This document shows positions 24,501-39,500 of a DNA stretch of 64,000 nucleotides, one piece after another (position 1 is the first letter of the stretch; every line of letters starts with the position of its first letter). Below the pieces are notes generated by a model, which ran no database searches, was not told the DNA's origin, and saw nothing but the letters and a program-made list of their open reading frames with translations. The position numbers were made by a program, and so were the translations under genes. Source of the DNA: Hofstenia miamia (lineage: Eukaryota; Xenacoelomorpha; Acoela); the NCBI GenBank assembly GCA_004352715.1, contig SCFE01000030.1, positions 796,908-860,907 of the forward strand, written 5' to 3'.

Positions 24501-27500
24501 AACGGTCGCGGTAGTCCATTGAGAATCCAATAATCCACTTTGAAGCCCTGGATTGTAATTTCTCCAAACATAATAAGTTGCTGACATTGGCATGCCAAAC
24601 AGAAGAACAATAAATCAGAGTTGATAAAATATATGATCTGTAAAGGTTAACTTTTGTAGTAATAGNNNNNNNNNNNNNNNNNNNNNNNNNNNNNNNNNNN
24701 NNNNNNNNNNNNNNNNNNNNNNNNNNNNNNNNNNNNNNNNNNNNNNNNNNNNNNNNNNNNNNNNNNNNNNNNNNNNNNNNNNNNNNNNNNNNNNNNNNNN
24801 NNNNNNNNNNNNNNNNNNNNNNNNNNNNNNNNNNNNNNNNNNNNNNNNNNNNNNNNNNNNNNNNNNNNNNNNNNNNNNNNNNNNNNNNNNNNNNNNNNNN
24901 NNNNNNNNNNNNNNNNNNNNNNNNNGTTTGAAAACATTTTTGCGTCATCAGCAAACAAAAAAGTTTTACAATTGGTGCAAACCGAGGGCAAATCATTGAT
25001 GAATATTAAAAACAACATGGGACCCAAGATGGACCCCTGTGGAACTCCACTTTCTACATCCACTAAAATGGAATTTATCCCGTTTATTGTAACGAACTGT
25101 CTACGATTTCTTAAATAAGACGCGATCAGTTTTAGTACTTTACCACCAACTCCAAATTCGCGCAATTTTTGTAACAATAAGTTGTGAGGAACTTTGTCAA
25201 AAGCTTTTGCCATATCTAGATAAAGTGTATGTATAGGCCTATTTTCGTCACTAGATCTATATAATTCCTCCAAATAAAGCAAAAGCTGAAGCTGTGTAGA
25301 ACGCCTATTTATGAACCCAAACTGTTTCGGAGAAATTTTGCTTCTAATCAGCGGAAATAGTTTATGAAACAAAACACTCTCAAAAACAAGGGAAAGCTTG
25401 GGCAAAATACTGACTGGTCGATACCTTGTAATGTCTGATCGTGATCCGCTTTTATGAATAGAACATTCAGTGATTGGAAACTACATGTAAACATCTACTT
25501 CAGCAGTTTAAAACACATCTGTTCAATCTAGATAATGCCGTTGCAAATTTTGCTATAGCATTCACGGCAGAAAGGCAAGAAAAGCTTGTGTTCACGGTTC
25601 AAGATGCATATATTTTGTTTGATAATGAATTACTAATTTTAAGATTGTAATCTATGGAAACAAACCAACCTAAACTCTAAACTCCTTATAAAATCTTGCA
25701 AATTCCAGTCTAAAGCTTAAAGGCAAATTTTAAATGTTTCTAAAATTTGAAAAAACATTAAATTGAAATTATAAAGTATAAGACTGAAACAAATGCGTTG
25801 GCTCATTTTGTTTTCAACAACAAAACTATTTGCACAATTACCACTTTGCATGGTAGACAGCAAACTGGAAAAATCATTTCTTAAAATATGGACCTTTTTA
25901 AATTTGCAGTTAAAATGTACAGCAAAAATTATGTTAATTAGCATGAAACTTTTCCAAATTTATATTTTAAAGAACCGACCTAACATTAATTAAAATATGC
26001 GTTCAAGAATTAGCACATAATTTGCAAGAACTTTAAACTTAAACTTGGTTTCACTTCTATGAGGAATGCATAAATTTTACAATTATGCATGCAAATGTAT
26101 ATATATATAGATATATATATTTGCTATATCAAATTTATTAGCTACATTTCAAAACAAATTTATAGTATAAAAAAACTACGCTTCCATATATACGTCAGAA
26201 AAATTTGTTATTAAGCTAATTTTCAATAAAAAATTAACAATTTTTCAGTAAATAGCAGAGCTATTACAAAATATATAAAAATTACATTATTTCCAAAAAT
26301 GGTAAAATAATATTGAACTTCATATTCTCAGTATTCATAAATATTTGTTCAATGCATAAAAATTTCAAAATTAATGATAGCCTAAAACCAAAATTTGAAA
26401 TATACATTAACAATCCAAAACATTTTTCATTAAACTAATTGTATGTTTCAATGAGGTAATATACTTGGGGGGGGGGAATTTTGCTGATATTAATTTAAAA
26501 AAATCATATTTTGGTAGTATTCATAATCTTTTCGTAAAAAAATTGTTTTTTGTGTACAATATATGTAGGTTTCATTGACCAATCAACGTTTTCATTAATA
26601 TTTCCCAAGTCATTTTCAATCAAATAGAGGACCGATCAAGTATATTAGAACAAAACTTAACTTATACTTAAAAATGACTTAATACATACAGTATTCACAA
26701 GGTAAAAGCTTGAAATATGTGATACATTTATCACACCTTGGTAATTCTAGGTCGGCTGTTAACCTTAGTACTCCTAGGGTTAAGGAAAACTAATGTTGAA
26801 TTTTACAATGGACACAATGAATAAATATTTGGATTGCATAAAATTTTAAAAGTTCAGCAAATCATTTAAAAAAATATTTTGACAACCAACAATGCCATGA
26901 AGTAAATATAGAAAACCCAACATAACATTAATTTTTTGTAGATAACTGAATATGTTTGAATGGCGCTATAATTTAATGAGGATTATTCTATTGCTGGTAT
27001 TTTTTCCTAAATCTGACTTCATAGTCTCACACTGAATATTTTTATTCGATTTTTTAAGTAAAGGAAATTTTATGAATTGGGCCATAGCGAACAAAAAGTC
27101 CAATGATCGTTACTTGGGGCTGTACTAACAGTGAGGCAAGGGGATAACATCATCAATGATGTAAATTTGAAAGCTAATTATAAATTTAATTATATTTGTT
27201 AAAATAAGGCTATTACAAGATGTTTTAAATTTCAAACATTAAATAGAAATTGATGAAGACTTACTGCAGCTTGTTAGCCTACCCACACGTTATGGAGGCT
27301 TGGGATTAAGGGAACCTGCACTTGAAGCTAGAATGGAACATGAAGCCTCCCTGATGATAACCCAACCCTTTTAGCAGCTTATTAAAGATCAAACAAGCTC
27401 CCTGACTAACTTTGTAATGAATGAACAGAAGCAATTGACGAGTGAACATAAAAAGATGAAAGCAGTTCATTGCTCTGATAGATATAAAAATATTTTCGAT

Positions 27501-30500
27501 AGATCTAACAATGAGCCACGAAGATGCTTTGAGAATGCCAGAGAGAAAGGTTGCTCTTCTTGGTTGAATGCAATGCCTATTGAAGAGGAAGGTTATCACC
27601 TTAACAAATCCGAGTTCAGAGACGCCATACGACTCCGCTACGACAGAGCCCAACGATTTGCCAATCACATGTGTCTGTGGCAAGGGATTTTCTGTGGCCC
27701 ATGCACTCTCATGTTCCACGGGAGGGTTTGNACTTATTCACTAACTATGTCCTCAAAACACCTGTCATATAATACTCTGAAAGATGGCAAAATTAGATTA
27801 AATTATTCTAACAGATAATAATAATGATTAATACGTGAAAAAGAAATTTCGAAAAATCAATTCTAAAGTTTTCTCCGAAAAACCACGCAAAGTTTTCAAC
27901 AATTAAGTCAATAATTCTTACTTAAAAACCACCAGAGAAATATTCGAAAACAAAATCAATAGCACCAGATTTCTTCAAGTTTTTGGCTTTACTTATGACC
28001 TTCAATTTCTCAACGAAGGTTCTGATTGTGCTGACTGTCTAGACTTTGCTATCTAACTAGAGAATGATACCCAATGACAAATATGATAAATTGTTGAAAC
28101 TTTAACAATAAAGCAATGACAAAAAAATAAGCTCATCTAGTGTAGTGGGGATCTGTGAGGCCCATGGACTTCGTGGGATGGGGTGGGTGGAATAGGGAAG
28201 AAATCTTAGCCATTGAATTTTATGTAAACTTTTGGGACTATCAACTTTGGAATTCGTTGGAAGGAAGTGATCTTGAATAATACATTCATTGCAACACTTT
28301 TACATAATACAAAAGAAATACAGTATGTCTTTTCATTATCATTATAATGTATAATATATTATATATATATATATATATATAGCTATCTGATCTATTCTAG
28401 TAAAATATCAGCGCTTCACATATAATAATTTTTTGTCAATGTACATGATTTTGGGCCTTGCGAGGGGGTGAGCTTAGGGCTTAGCACTAGTGGTTACTAA
28501 GTGGTGACTACTGGTGGATAACTGATGACTAACTGGTTAGTAACTGGTGAGTAATTTTTGGTAACCAGTTGAATGCCAACCCTAGTAGTAAGTGGAATTC
28601 GTCTGAACGCTTTCCAATCTCGTTTATCGTTCTCAGGAGGCGACATCAGTACAAGCCCGCTCTGGGATTGGAACACCTCATAGCGTCATCACATCAATTT
28701 TTATAAAAAGATCTCAATATCTCAATGCGTACGCAGAATCGCAAGTTGTAATCTCAAAATCTTCAATGCTCTGCTCTAAATCAATGGAGACCACTGAAAA
28801 CGCATCATGATTCCTGCATGAGCCTTTTCACAATTTTTTCCAGTTTTGTACATTATTTCGTAATTTCATTGTTTTCAATTTTTAAAATTTTCAATAAATC
28901 CGATCTTTTTTCTTTCTTAATCCGTTTTACATTTCAAATACAGTCAAACCCTCGTTTACCCACCGCGGTCTGGTTACACCGATTAGTTTGCCAGTTCAAA
29001 CAGGCAAAATATCATTAATTTGTGATGCCTTTACCCGCTGACATCGCCTTCCGCCTAAAATATGTCGATCTCTTTGAGAAACAGTAGGACATTATTAGAA
29101 TTCCCTACAAATTTTAGTTCGAGATCAAAGAACTGTGGTAAAAACCCCTTTCAACCGAAAACAAAGTCTTACCCAACGTAGTTTTCTGTGGTTTCTGCCA
29201 ATGAATAAACAAAGCTTATCATCAACAAAGCTTAAGGCCTGTCTTACCTACACAATTTAATCAGCCCGACTTTAATATTCTAATACTTGAATATTTGCTA
29301 ACAGAAACAGATGATAGGCATATTATATAAAACAAGGAAAATGCTTCTACTTACGAAGACACAGAAGAAACAACAAAAGCGGAAGCAAAAGTAGACAGTA
29401 ACATATTTTTCTGAGAAACGAGGAATGTTTAAGCGGAATACTAGTTCTCATCAACGGCTTTTCTGACGAAAACACTTTCGAAAACAATGAAAATAATGTG
29501 GAAACTAAAATTAGAAATTAATTACAATTACATATAGGGAACCTACCGGAAGAAACAAACCAATGAAAAAAGGACAGTCTATTGCTTGAATATACTGCAT
29601 CTAAAATCAAACATTCTAACAACAGAATAACACTTTACCATACTAAATGGTTTGTAAAAAAATCAAAACTCCTGTTCAAGTACATTTTCAAAGTTTAGAA
29701 TATTAAACGTAAATTTTTAATGCGTCTCAAAATATCAAGGAACAGCTTGTCATAAATTAGAAAGAATTCCAAATGAATCAAAAAAGTTTGAGTTAAACCA
29801 GCTCACTGATTGAGACAAATATCACAAAAATATACGCAAGGAAAAACAAAATCCGAAAATAACGTTCCCAAAATTTAATTCGATCTTCATTTTCCACACA
29901 GATCATTATTGGTTTTTTGTTCGTTCTTGTTACTATCTGTAATCAGTCTTTTGAATACGATTTAAAACTGCATTTTAAGAGTAAAAAGAAACAGTCTAAG
30001 CAAAAAATTAAAATTAAATTGAAGGATGATGTGCTTTAAGAGAGTTTTTTTGCAAAAAATTGTCTATAACTTTTACTGAACAATTTAAAATATTAGACAA
30101 GCAATTTAAAATTACGCACATTCAATTAAACACATTGCATTGTTCGTTTTTGCCGTTTAAAGTTACTTTGATAGGACTGTGTATTTGTATAATATCGTCT
30201 CTTTTGTGGAAGAAACTGCGGACGCAGAATGTCTAAATGTCCATATCGCGGGAATCTATGAACAAACTATTGAAATTGTATATCAACGCAAAAGAGGTTC
30301 TATCACGAAAGAAAAGTTTAGAACAATTTTTAGTGAAGTTGGAAGACTTGGTTGCAAGAGGATTTGCAATGCGGAATTTGGCCAATAGAGCAACACATAG
30401 CCATAGCCAATAAATTTCAGGACCCCATTATGATCAGAATGGTCCCATATTCTGCACCACTCAATCCGATAGACTATTGGTCAACAATGAAACAACCTTA

Positions 30501-33500
30501 CAAAGGACGCCTAACTCAACGTAACCAAGAATTAGTTACTCCAGCACCACCAGATGAAACTCAAGTTCAACATACATTGCAGATAATGGAGACAGTTATT
30601 GACCAATCTATAGCTGACAAAAATACGATGGAGAAAGCGATATATAATTTTACAATGACGTTCNAAGACTTGGTTGCAAGAGGATTTGCAATGCGGAATT
30701 TGGCCATTGTAGTCGATAATGCCTCCTCAAATAGTGCCATAGAGCAACACATAGCCATAGCCAATAAATTTCAGGACCCCATTATGATCAGAATGGTCCC
30801 ATATTCTGCACCACTCAATCCGATAGACTATTGGTCAACAATGAAACAACCTTACAAAGGACGCCTAACTCAACGTAACCAAGAATTAGTTACTCCAGCA
30901 CCACCAGATGAAACTCAAGTTCAACATACATTGCAGATAATGGAGACAGTTATTGACCAATCTATAGCTGACAAAAATACGATGGAGAAAGCGATATATA
31001 ATTTTACAATGACGTTCAATGCAAGTACCCGCGGGCTGCCTCAATGGTGAATCGCTGGCGTATTGATAAATTATGTTTATAACATGGACTTGCTTAAATA
31101 AGAGCGATTTATAAGTTTGAGTTCTTAATGTACATTTAAATTGTGTTCATATTTTTCTAATTTGCTTGTTTAAAATTTCAATTTGCTTTTTTATTATTTT
31201 AAATTGCTTGTATGTAATTTGAAATTGCTTGTCTAATATTTTAAATTTGTCCGTAAAAGGTATAGATTCACGAGATGTATCATAGGTCTGAATTATATAT
31301 TATGGGTCAGTTTGGATCATGTGTCAGATATTTTCCCGTTTACAATTTAAACTATACGTCATTTTAATAAATCTTTGCGATTAGTCGAACCATTTCGACG
31401 TAAATAAATACACCACTTCTCGTACATTGCACTCGACGTTAATTTAGAACGTTTTATGAAGTAATGACAATTGATTAGTCATTAAACAAACCACATTTCA
31501 AAATTTTCAAGAATAAACGCCTGAATATTGCTCCAATAAACATGATCAAACTAAATGTCTCAAAAACAGTGACTTGACTCCCAGTATTGAGGAGTAGAGT
31601 GGAAAACCCAAATTTCCCACAAGTTTCACTTCCCCGCGTAATTCCGCTTTCAGTGCAGAGGTCAAAATAAAATTTATAATTAAACTCCTCTGCTGTTTTA
31701 CTTTGCATTTTTGAAATTAACTTTGTAAAAAAATTAATGTGGAAAATATATTATACAATATTAATCAAATGATAGATAAAAGCAGACAGCATTGCGCAGC
31801 TGCATATTCCTAAACCAATAAAAATTTAATATTTATACAATTTGATTGCAGTTAATAATCATTTTTAATAACTTCAACAAAGCCATAATATAAATTTGGG
31901 ATGTCGCTTTGTAACCACATAATTAGTACTACATCAATTTTTATAATCAATCAAATAGATTGGGTTGGCGACAAAGAGCAAACCCATTCCAAAGAAACCT
32001 TCGATTCAATTTTACCACAACTTTTCTTTTACAAGTATTTATATTAGTCGTATCACATACAATCATAGCAATTGAACCCCACAAATCACACACATCAAAA
32101 AATTCCTTTAAGCCACCAAACTTTGTAATGACTTACAATAATTCAGAACCATATACTTTCGTCTAACTACTTGGTATTCAACATCATTAATAAGTTAATA
32201 ATCAAGTGTAGAGAACCAGTGTTTATTTCTCAACTAACGTTTGATATCTTAGAAAAAGCTACCCACCTCTCAACGAACCGTGTATTTTTTTTGCTGTCGG
32301 GATATTATTTCGATATCAACACTTTTTCATTATGTTCTCTTATCTGTTTGTGGAGAAGGGATATACTCACTATTACTGGTTAAAACAATGTCATCATTGC
32401 ACGACTCACTTTTTGTTAATTTAACAGTGTCGTAATCTTCTAATTCGTAGGATGAATTTTTCAAGACAATCTTTTGTTTTGAGATCACAGTAATACGATA
32501 TGTTATATGGTGATATCAAAACACATAAAATCAGCAAATCCAGGATCTTTAATACTCTTGTTGCAATGCCTTAAGTTATTTTCGCAATAATTGAAAAGCT
32601 AAGATTTTCACTTCACTTTTTCATTGGATATCACTTTTATTCTCAGGTCTCCCTTTCATATAATTAGAAAGTTTGACAAATCCATTTATAATTTCCTTTA
32701 TTTAAATTAATAAGATCACATACCAATTTGGTTTTTCTAGAGTTTTTTGATTTTTAAAATCTAATGATATTTTTTCTCCAAATTTTCTAGTGGTACCTAA
32801 TACAAACTGGCTTGTTGGACATCTAATATGTATTAGTAGTACGTTTTAGCATGCCTAAGCCAAATATCCATTTCTTGCTTCTATAACAACACTTTATATC
32901 GTACTTACAACGCAAATAGGGTAAACAATACTGTTTTACTTTACACTGTGGATTCAACATAGGGAAGAGAAGATACAATAACTTTGTAAAATTGAGTGCC
33001 TATTACTTATGTTCGCATAATTGTCCGCAAAGGTTATATTCGCAAAATTAATGTATAGTTTTTGTTGAGATCAGAGTTGCAAAAAGGTTACATTTAAAAA
33101 ATTAATTTCGCAGCCAACTTTTTGTGTGAAGGGTGTTAATCACTTTTCTCAAATGAATTCTTCTATTGTAAAATATAAACGGCTAAAATGTTTCATGTTT
33201 CGAACAATAACTTATCAACACCGCGTTTAGAGGGGTAGGGGGTAGGGGCGACCAACCCCCGTTTTGGGTCATCTGAGAACACTTAAGAAAAATGTTCTTT
33301 TTGCTGCTTAATTGAAAATAGTTCACTTTAATTCACGACGTTATCAATCGATTTGCTGCTAAAACAGGCGATTGCATTTTGCGTAAGCATTTTTGTAAAA
33401 TTGGATATCAGCCCCCCCCCATGTTTTTAAAATCCTAAACGCGCCTCTGATACGGCATATGTGTAATTCAATCTTTACACAATAATTAGCCGGATTTTAT

Positions 33501-36500
33501 GGAGTCGAGTAGTTTTGTGTACACATGCTTCCTTCACTTTTTTATAAATTTTAATATGCCCCGGAAGCTTGAAGAGAAAAATTTACCCGCTGATCCATAG
33601 ACCGGGCTTTGCAATTCTGATTGAGATATTTTGATAAACATTAAGTTTAGGTGAGACGGAATTCCATTAGTAAATACATATTTTATCTAAACCTAACACT
33701 ATAACCCTAACCGCAAACTAACCAAATCTCTGACCTTAACGCTTATTATTTTCATCTTTACGAAAAATACTTTACGAACAAGAATATCAACTTACATTTA
33801 CAAATTTAATTGAATGAACAGAAATTATACGAACGCAATATTATTCCCACAGCACAGTCTAACGGCAATATATTTGGGTATAATTATTATAAGGAGAGGC
33901 AACGTTTGAAAAAACTATTTTTCATCGTCTATGACTAAGTCTATTAAATTTGTATTAATATTACTGAAATACACACCTGGCCCTTTTGCCATAATCCGTG
34001 TAATTTGGACGCATCACTTGGAGCTCAAATTGTCCTAACAATGAATAATTGATCCGAAATATTGTTTAGTATATTTGGCTTAATACTTAAAATTAACTAA
34101 GCAGTGGTGAAATGGTATCATACCTAAATATTATTAGGTCAAAGGTTCAATTCCGGTGTCTTCAGTGGATAAGAGGTCATTTCATATGCAACATGTAAAA
34201 AGCCGTAGGAGATTTTTTAAAGTTTAATTAATTTTGTACAAAAACTCATCTGTTAATAAAATGCTCCGTGAATATTTTAAAAAACGACGCTCATGAAATA
34301 TGCCTCGTCTTTACGGTTCTAACAAAAACTGTACAGTCAGAATCATAACTTGTTAGCACAATGGTTCAATAATTGAAATGACAAAGTAAAACTTAGAACC
34401 TTTATGATAAGAAATATCAGTGGTATCATCAAAGCCATACTGAAAGTAACCGGGACTAGTAGTCACGTGTCCGAATTCTCTAAACACAAGTTATATAAAT
34501 ACTAAGTAACATAAAATCATACATTTCTTCTTCAAGGGGAAGATCCTCCGCTTCAAGGCTAAAGAAATTTTCATGAATGCAAATCTAGACACATTTCTAG
34601 GCAACAGGGAAGATGTTATTAGATATTACATGTTATAAACAAATATATAGAAAAAATGTTTAAAGAAATCGAGGTTGATAGATTTGTCACTCAGCCGAAA
34701 CTTTTAAACTCGACTCGATGCGAGGCGTTTTGATATTGAGTATGTCTTAACTCGATATCTTCTTCAAATATTTTGCGCTCTCAAAATTTTTTACATAGTC
34801 GTCAGTCACTTTATAAGCAATTATATTATTAAGGTATATTAAATGAAACAATAAGAAAATCAGAACAATAAATTAGCTATGTTTAAACAAGGCTAGTTTT
34901 GGACTCCTTGTATATCTAATGCAGTGCTCAAGTTCGGCTCGGTACGTTACAAGCTCGGCTCATTGGCAAATCTGTGTTGCTATGCTTATGCTTAAATATT
35001 TCAAAACTTTCACAGCATTCACAAAGAACTCTGCAATAACACTTATTAAACCAAATTAAATTTTATTTATGATTTTTTTAAATAATTATTGATGATTTTT
35101 TGATAAAATTTTAGACGCTTATATTTCACGATAGAGAAATTGACGTTCTAAAACCGTAACGGGGTTGCGAACCCACTTAAGCTGCCTCAAGGGTACACAA
35201 GAAGCCTACCTACTATATAAAACAAGAGGGGCTAGTCGTTGCTCCCATGGCCTTTCGACATGACTATTACCTAAAAATTAGGTACGGAGAAAATTTCGAA
35301 CTCTTTTAAAAAATAGAATTTTCATTGAAAAATAAATCTTTTTTCAAGTTCGTCAGGCACAGCAACACACTTGGATACAAATTTTAAATACTACATGAGA
35401 AGGTTCGCAAATAGATTATTCAATATCCCACTATTTTTAAGCAAAATTGTTTGAATGATATGTGAAAAAAAAATTTCCTTTTAAAAGAGTCTAACCAATT
35501 TAAGGTTGCAAAATAGCAATCATTTTCCTAAGTGGAGTATAACATTAATTGCATTGCACTAAATCCATCATTCAATGCCAATAGTAATGTGGATATTTCT
35601 TCCTCAAGTTTGAGGACAAATTAAGGACATTTATTGATTTGATTACATACAAGTACAACAAATTCTATCCACAAAGTTCAATCTAAAAATCCCCATTCAT
35701 ATTTAACATATTTCTATAAAACTACAGATGAGTATCACAAAATCATAATCACAGCTCTATATATACACAAAATATGTGATTTGGAGAATTTGAAAAAACC
35801 ATTCGGCATTTCAACATTAATTGCGAAAATTGGAATGTCTTATTCTGAAATAAAAAATATGATGACAAGGGCAATTTTTTGCTGGTTAGACATCGTAAAA
35901 ATTCGGTATGAAAGCAAGGAAAGTCAAAATATATTTCTTACGAAAAATATGAAAATTGCAATTTTAGAAAGAAGCAAGCGTCAAATATCTGACTAACTCA
36001 TGCTACATTGTACATGTGCTTAGGATGTTTTATGAATAGCTTTGTTGTGCATGTATTTATCTACTCGTACTGGTTGTATCTTGATCAAAGATAATTCGAT
36101 TTTCCCTTTAAATTTTCTTTAGTCTTAGTCTAGAAATGGTAAATTACTTTTTCTTTGAATATATTTTGTTCAAAAACGCCCTGACAATAACACACTGAGA
36201 AATAGCACTATAACATTTCTTGTTCAAACCTATATTTTCCCCATTGCTGAACGCAGATTTGTATTAACAAAGTGGTGGACATTAGTTTAAAATACCATGT
36301 TGATTAATGTTTAATGCATGCCTAATATCGATACGATTCCTATTTACAACTATGGCCCATATTTAAATTTTCCAGTTTAGATAACATTGTTCATAAATTG
36401 TGGAAAATTTTAGTCACGCGAGGCAGACTGTGGGTTAATACAAAATACTATGCCATTACTAAGCAATAAAATAGAAAAATAAGAATTCATCGAATAAATA

Positions 36501-39500
36501 AAGGTTGACAAACCTACATTGATACTATTCCTGACACAATAACAAACGGTGTCTAACCACAATACAAGATTAAGTTAATAACCAAATTAGTCCAAACTAG
36601 TTGATCAAAGCTTCACATGCCTTGTAGATTTCACATAATTTTTAGGTAAGGAGAGGAAGTTGCCACATAAATTCTTGATTTTTTGTAGGACAGTCTTTCA
36701 GTAGTTCCTACCTTCATGCAAAATATTTTAAGGATCGATGAGTTTTTAAGCGAGTAATCGCAAAAAGTTTAATTTTCGACAAAAAACCCCAAGTCCCCCT
36801 CTGTTCTATGAAAAAATGGGCCCGGTCCCTCTATGGAGAGTTTTTTGCAAAAACCCCTATACGAATCGGGACGTATTAGTATGTATGTATATATATATAT
36901 ATATATATATATCGAATGATAACAAATCTTTATCTGAGTCCGTTCGACTATTCTTCATGCATCACAGTATGTGGTAAATCGAATAGAAAATACGAACTTT
37001 GGTAAAAAAAAATAGGACAATTATGTGTATATGTCGAGGAAAAAGTGGCAGTTCAACGATGTGAAGACAAAATTGAAACGAATATTTTTAAATTTTGGAT
37101 AGCTCAAATTATTGCAACTAGTTTGTATTCTTAAACAACTGAAATAGATAAAAATTAATTTACTGCGATATCACAACAATTCAACTATGGCGAAACTACA
37201 CACTTTTTAGAACCAAATGTTAAAATTTCAAAACATTTAATGAAGAAACAATCAGGATATCATTAGTCACAATGCGAAAGTAGATACGAGAATTCACATA
37301 TCGGTGTGTACTGTTCAAAGCGCCAAACGATTGGTATTTGCTCTCAACCCATTTATAAGATGCAATCGCAAATTGCAAAAGGACACATTCTTTAAACAAA
37401 TTATGCTGCACAAAGCTTATTAAATTTGCCAAACATAATAGCTAATAATACATGTATTTTTAAAGTTCAAAACATTGACTTTAACATTACATCTTTAACT
37501 AGAAGTTATAACCTACATTTTTCAATTAAAGCCTATGTAGTTGAGAAAATAGTATCTCTTCAATATATTAGTTGGAAAAAGACATGAAGGCAATTACCTT
37601 GTATGCTCATGCAAAACTCTGTGTCGAAGTGGATATCGCGAAAGATTTGGACGTAAAACATTCGTTTTCGCTGACTTTCTTGAATAAGATGGACTAAAAG
37701 ACAGCTATTAAAGAAAAATTAAATTTAAAGACAATTAACAACATAAAAAACTCACTCGCGACTTAAAAATCAAGCACAACAAATAGACAGATCTAAGAAA
37801 GAGAGATACCCTGGATTGCTAAAACAATTGCGAATTAAGTTTTAAAAAATTAAAAATCAATATGTACACTTTGTAATTTGGAAAAATTGAGCAACGCTTT
37901 AGAGGAAATATTAGGAAGGATGTAATTTTTTTCTATGAAAAAGTGTTTTTAACGTAGTTTTCTGATATTATAACAAACTATGTTTAAACCGGCTTTTGGA
38001 AAACACGTTTAGTTTTAAAAGCAGAAATAAATGCAGATACAAAACTCAACCTTTCGCAGTACGTGTAGTCAGTTTTCTCTTGCTTCTTAAGTATGTCTTC
38101 CACTGAGATTTGAGAAGTAGTGTGACCTAAAAATTAGCAGAAAATTATTGTAATACAATTTGGCATCATTAGCACATGAAAACAATCTACACACCATAAT
38201 GGGTACATGTGAGATTATATAAGTAAGCATTTCTAAGAGCAGGAAAAGGTTTTACGTTTTAAACAACATCGTTGCAAAATATTTATTTAAACACATGACG
38301 TATTTACTCGAGGCTGTTTGCTTCAAAAGGCATTGGACCATTAAGATAAGGGATTTTTTTTAGTACATTGGAGAAAAGTAGTCACCCATTTTGTTGCTCC
38401 CACTCACAAGTCCCTATATATGCACACAAACAAAACTGACTTTGAAATGTAAAACGGAAATGAGTCTGATCTATAATTTGGTTTATTGGTATTACTGCTG
38501 AAAGAAGATAATAGATAGTGTCAAAAGTCATTTTTTAAAGTTGTCAAGGGTCACCAAAAATGCTTAGCGGGCCGCCAGTTATACGCCCTAGGTCTAGATT
38601 GTTAATAAAATACAATTCTAGTCAAGGATTTTGCAATAGCATTTAAAATGAATTTGCTGCAATGAATACTTGCATATAAATCTAATCAAACCAGAAATTA
38701 GTTTAGAAAAAAGTCCTTTTTTTCATTCGGGATGGTTTTACAAATCCAATAGATAGAATCAAGCCAAGTTTTAGGCACAAAATTAATTTTACAAGCTCGT
38801 CTGAGCGGGTATAACAGCAATTACAACGTTAAAATGATATTAAACATCAAAAAGCGCAAATACAATTCGTTACGTATATCGATGCTCAATGCACTGCTAT
38901 TTTCAAACAAAAAACATGAATCTTCTGATTAAAAATTGATTTTCAGTATAACCCTTCCGAACACCAACCAAGTGAACCAGGCCTAAGACGGGCAACTTTC
39001 CAAGCAGAACTCATTACAAATTGATTACTTGTAAAACTACATAACTAGCGATGCACTAAACTAGTTTTAACCTTATATTACATTTGCTATTCGTTGCCAT
39101 CCAATGGCCTCAAGTCATGGAAAATGAGGAATTATTTTAGCATATTCAGGAACTACTTTGGACATGTATTTCTAGCCTTTGCGAATAAAGAACTTGAAAA
39201 TAGAAATTGTTTTCAAAAATGATGAAAATAGGACATAAATGCATTTAAACCAAGATTAATATCGTTGAACGAACCGCAATGTACTTCAACACTATTGCAA
39301 ATCATATGTGAAAAAATGAAACTACGTGCAGTTACCGCAATTTAAGCGTAAATTTAACGTAGAAATTGAAGTGGACCGGCTTGAACCGCAGTTGAGCCGT
39401 GCCGGAAATGGCCGTGTAGTAATGAGGAAATATAATAAATGGGTGTTTTTGAAAATCGTTAATTTTTCGAGAAATGTACTATAACTGAAATCATGTGTTT

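Noticed and set aside
31475-31708. Hydrophobic minus-strand frame considered as the SUN transmembrane exon
   Set aside because: No donor gives the phase 1 exit needed by exon 6. The 56-nt exon at 29410-29355 fits perfectly instead.
33977-34032. A spliceable-looking minus-strand segment (gttag...GGGCCAG|gtgtgt) between SUN exons 4 and 5
   Set aside because: With the natural acceptor, the frame required by exon 4 hits a stop. Only a poor internal acceptor keeps it open. Exons 4 and 5 join directly in phase and give the membrane helix.
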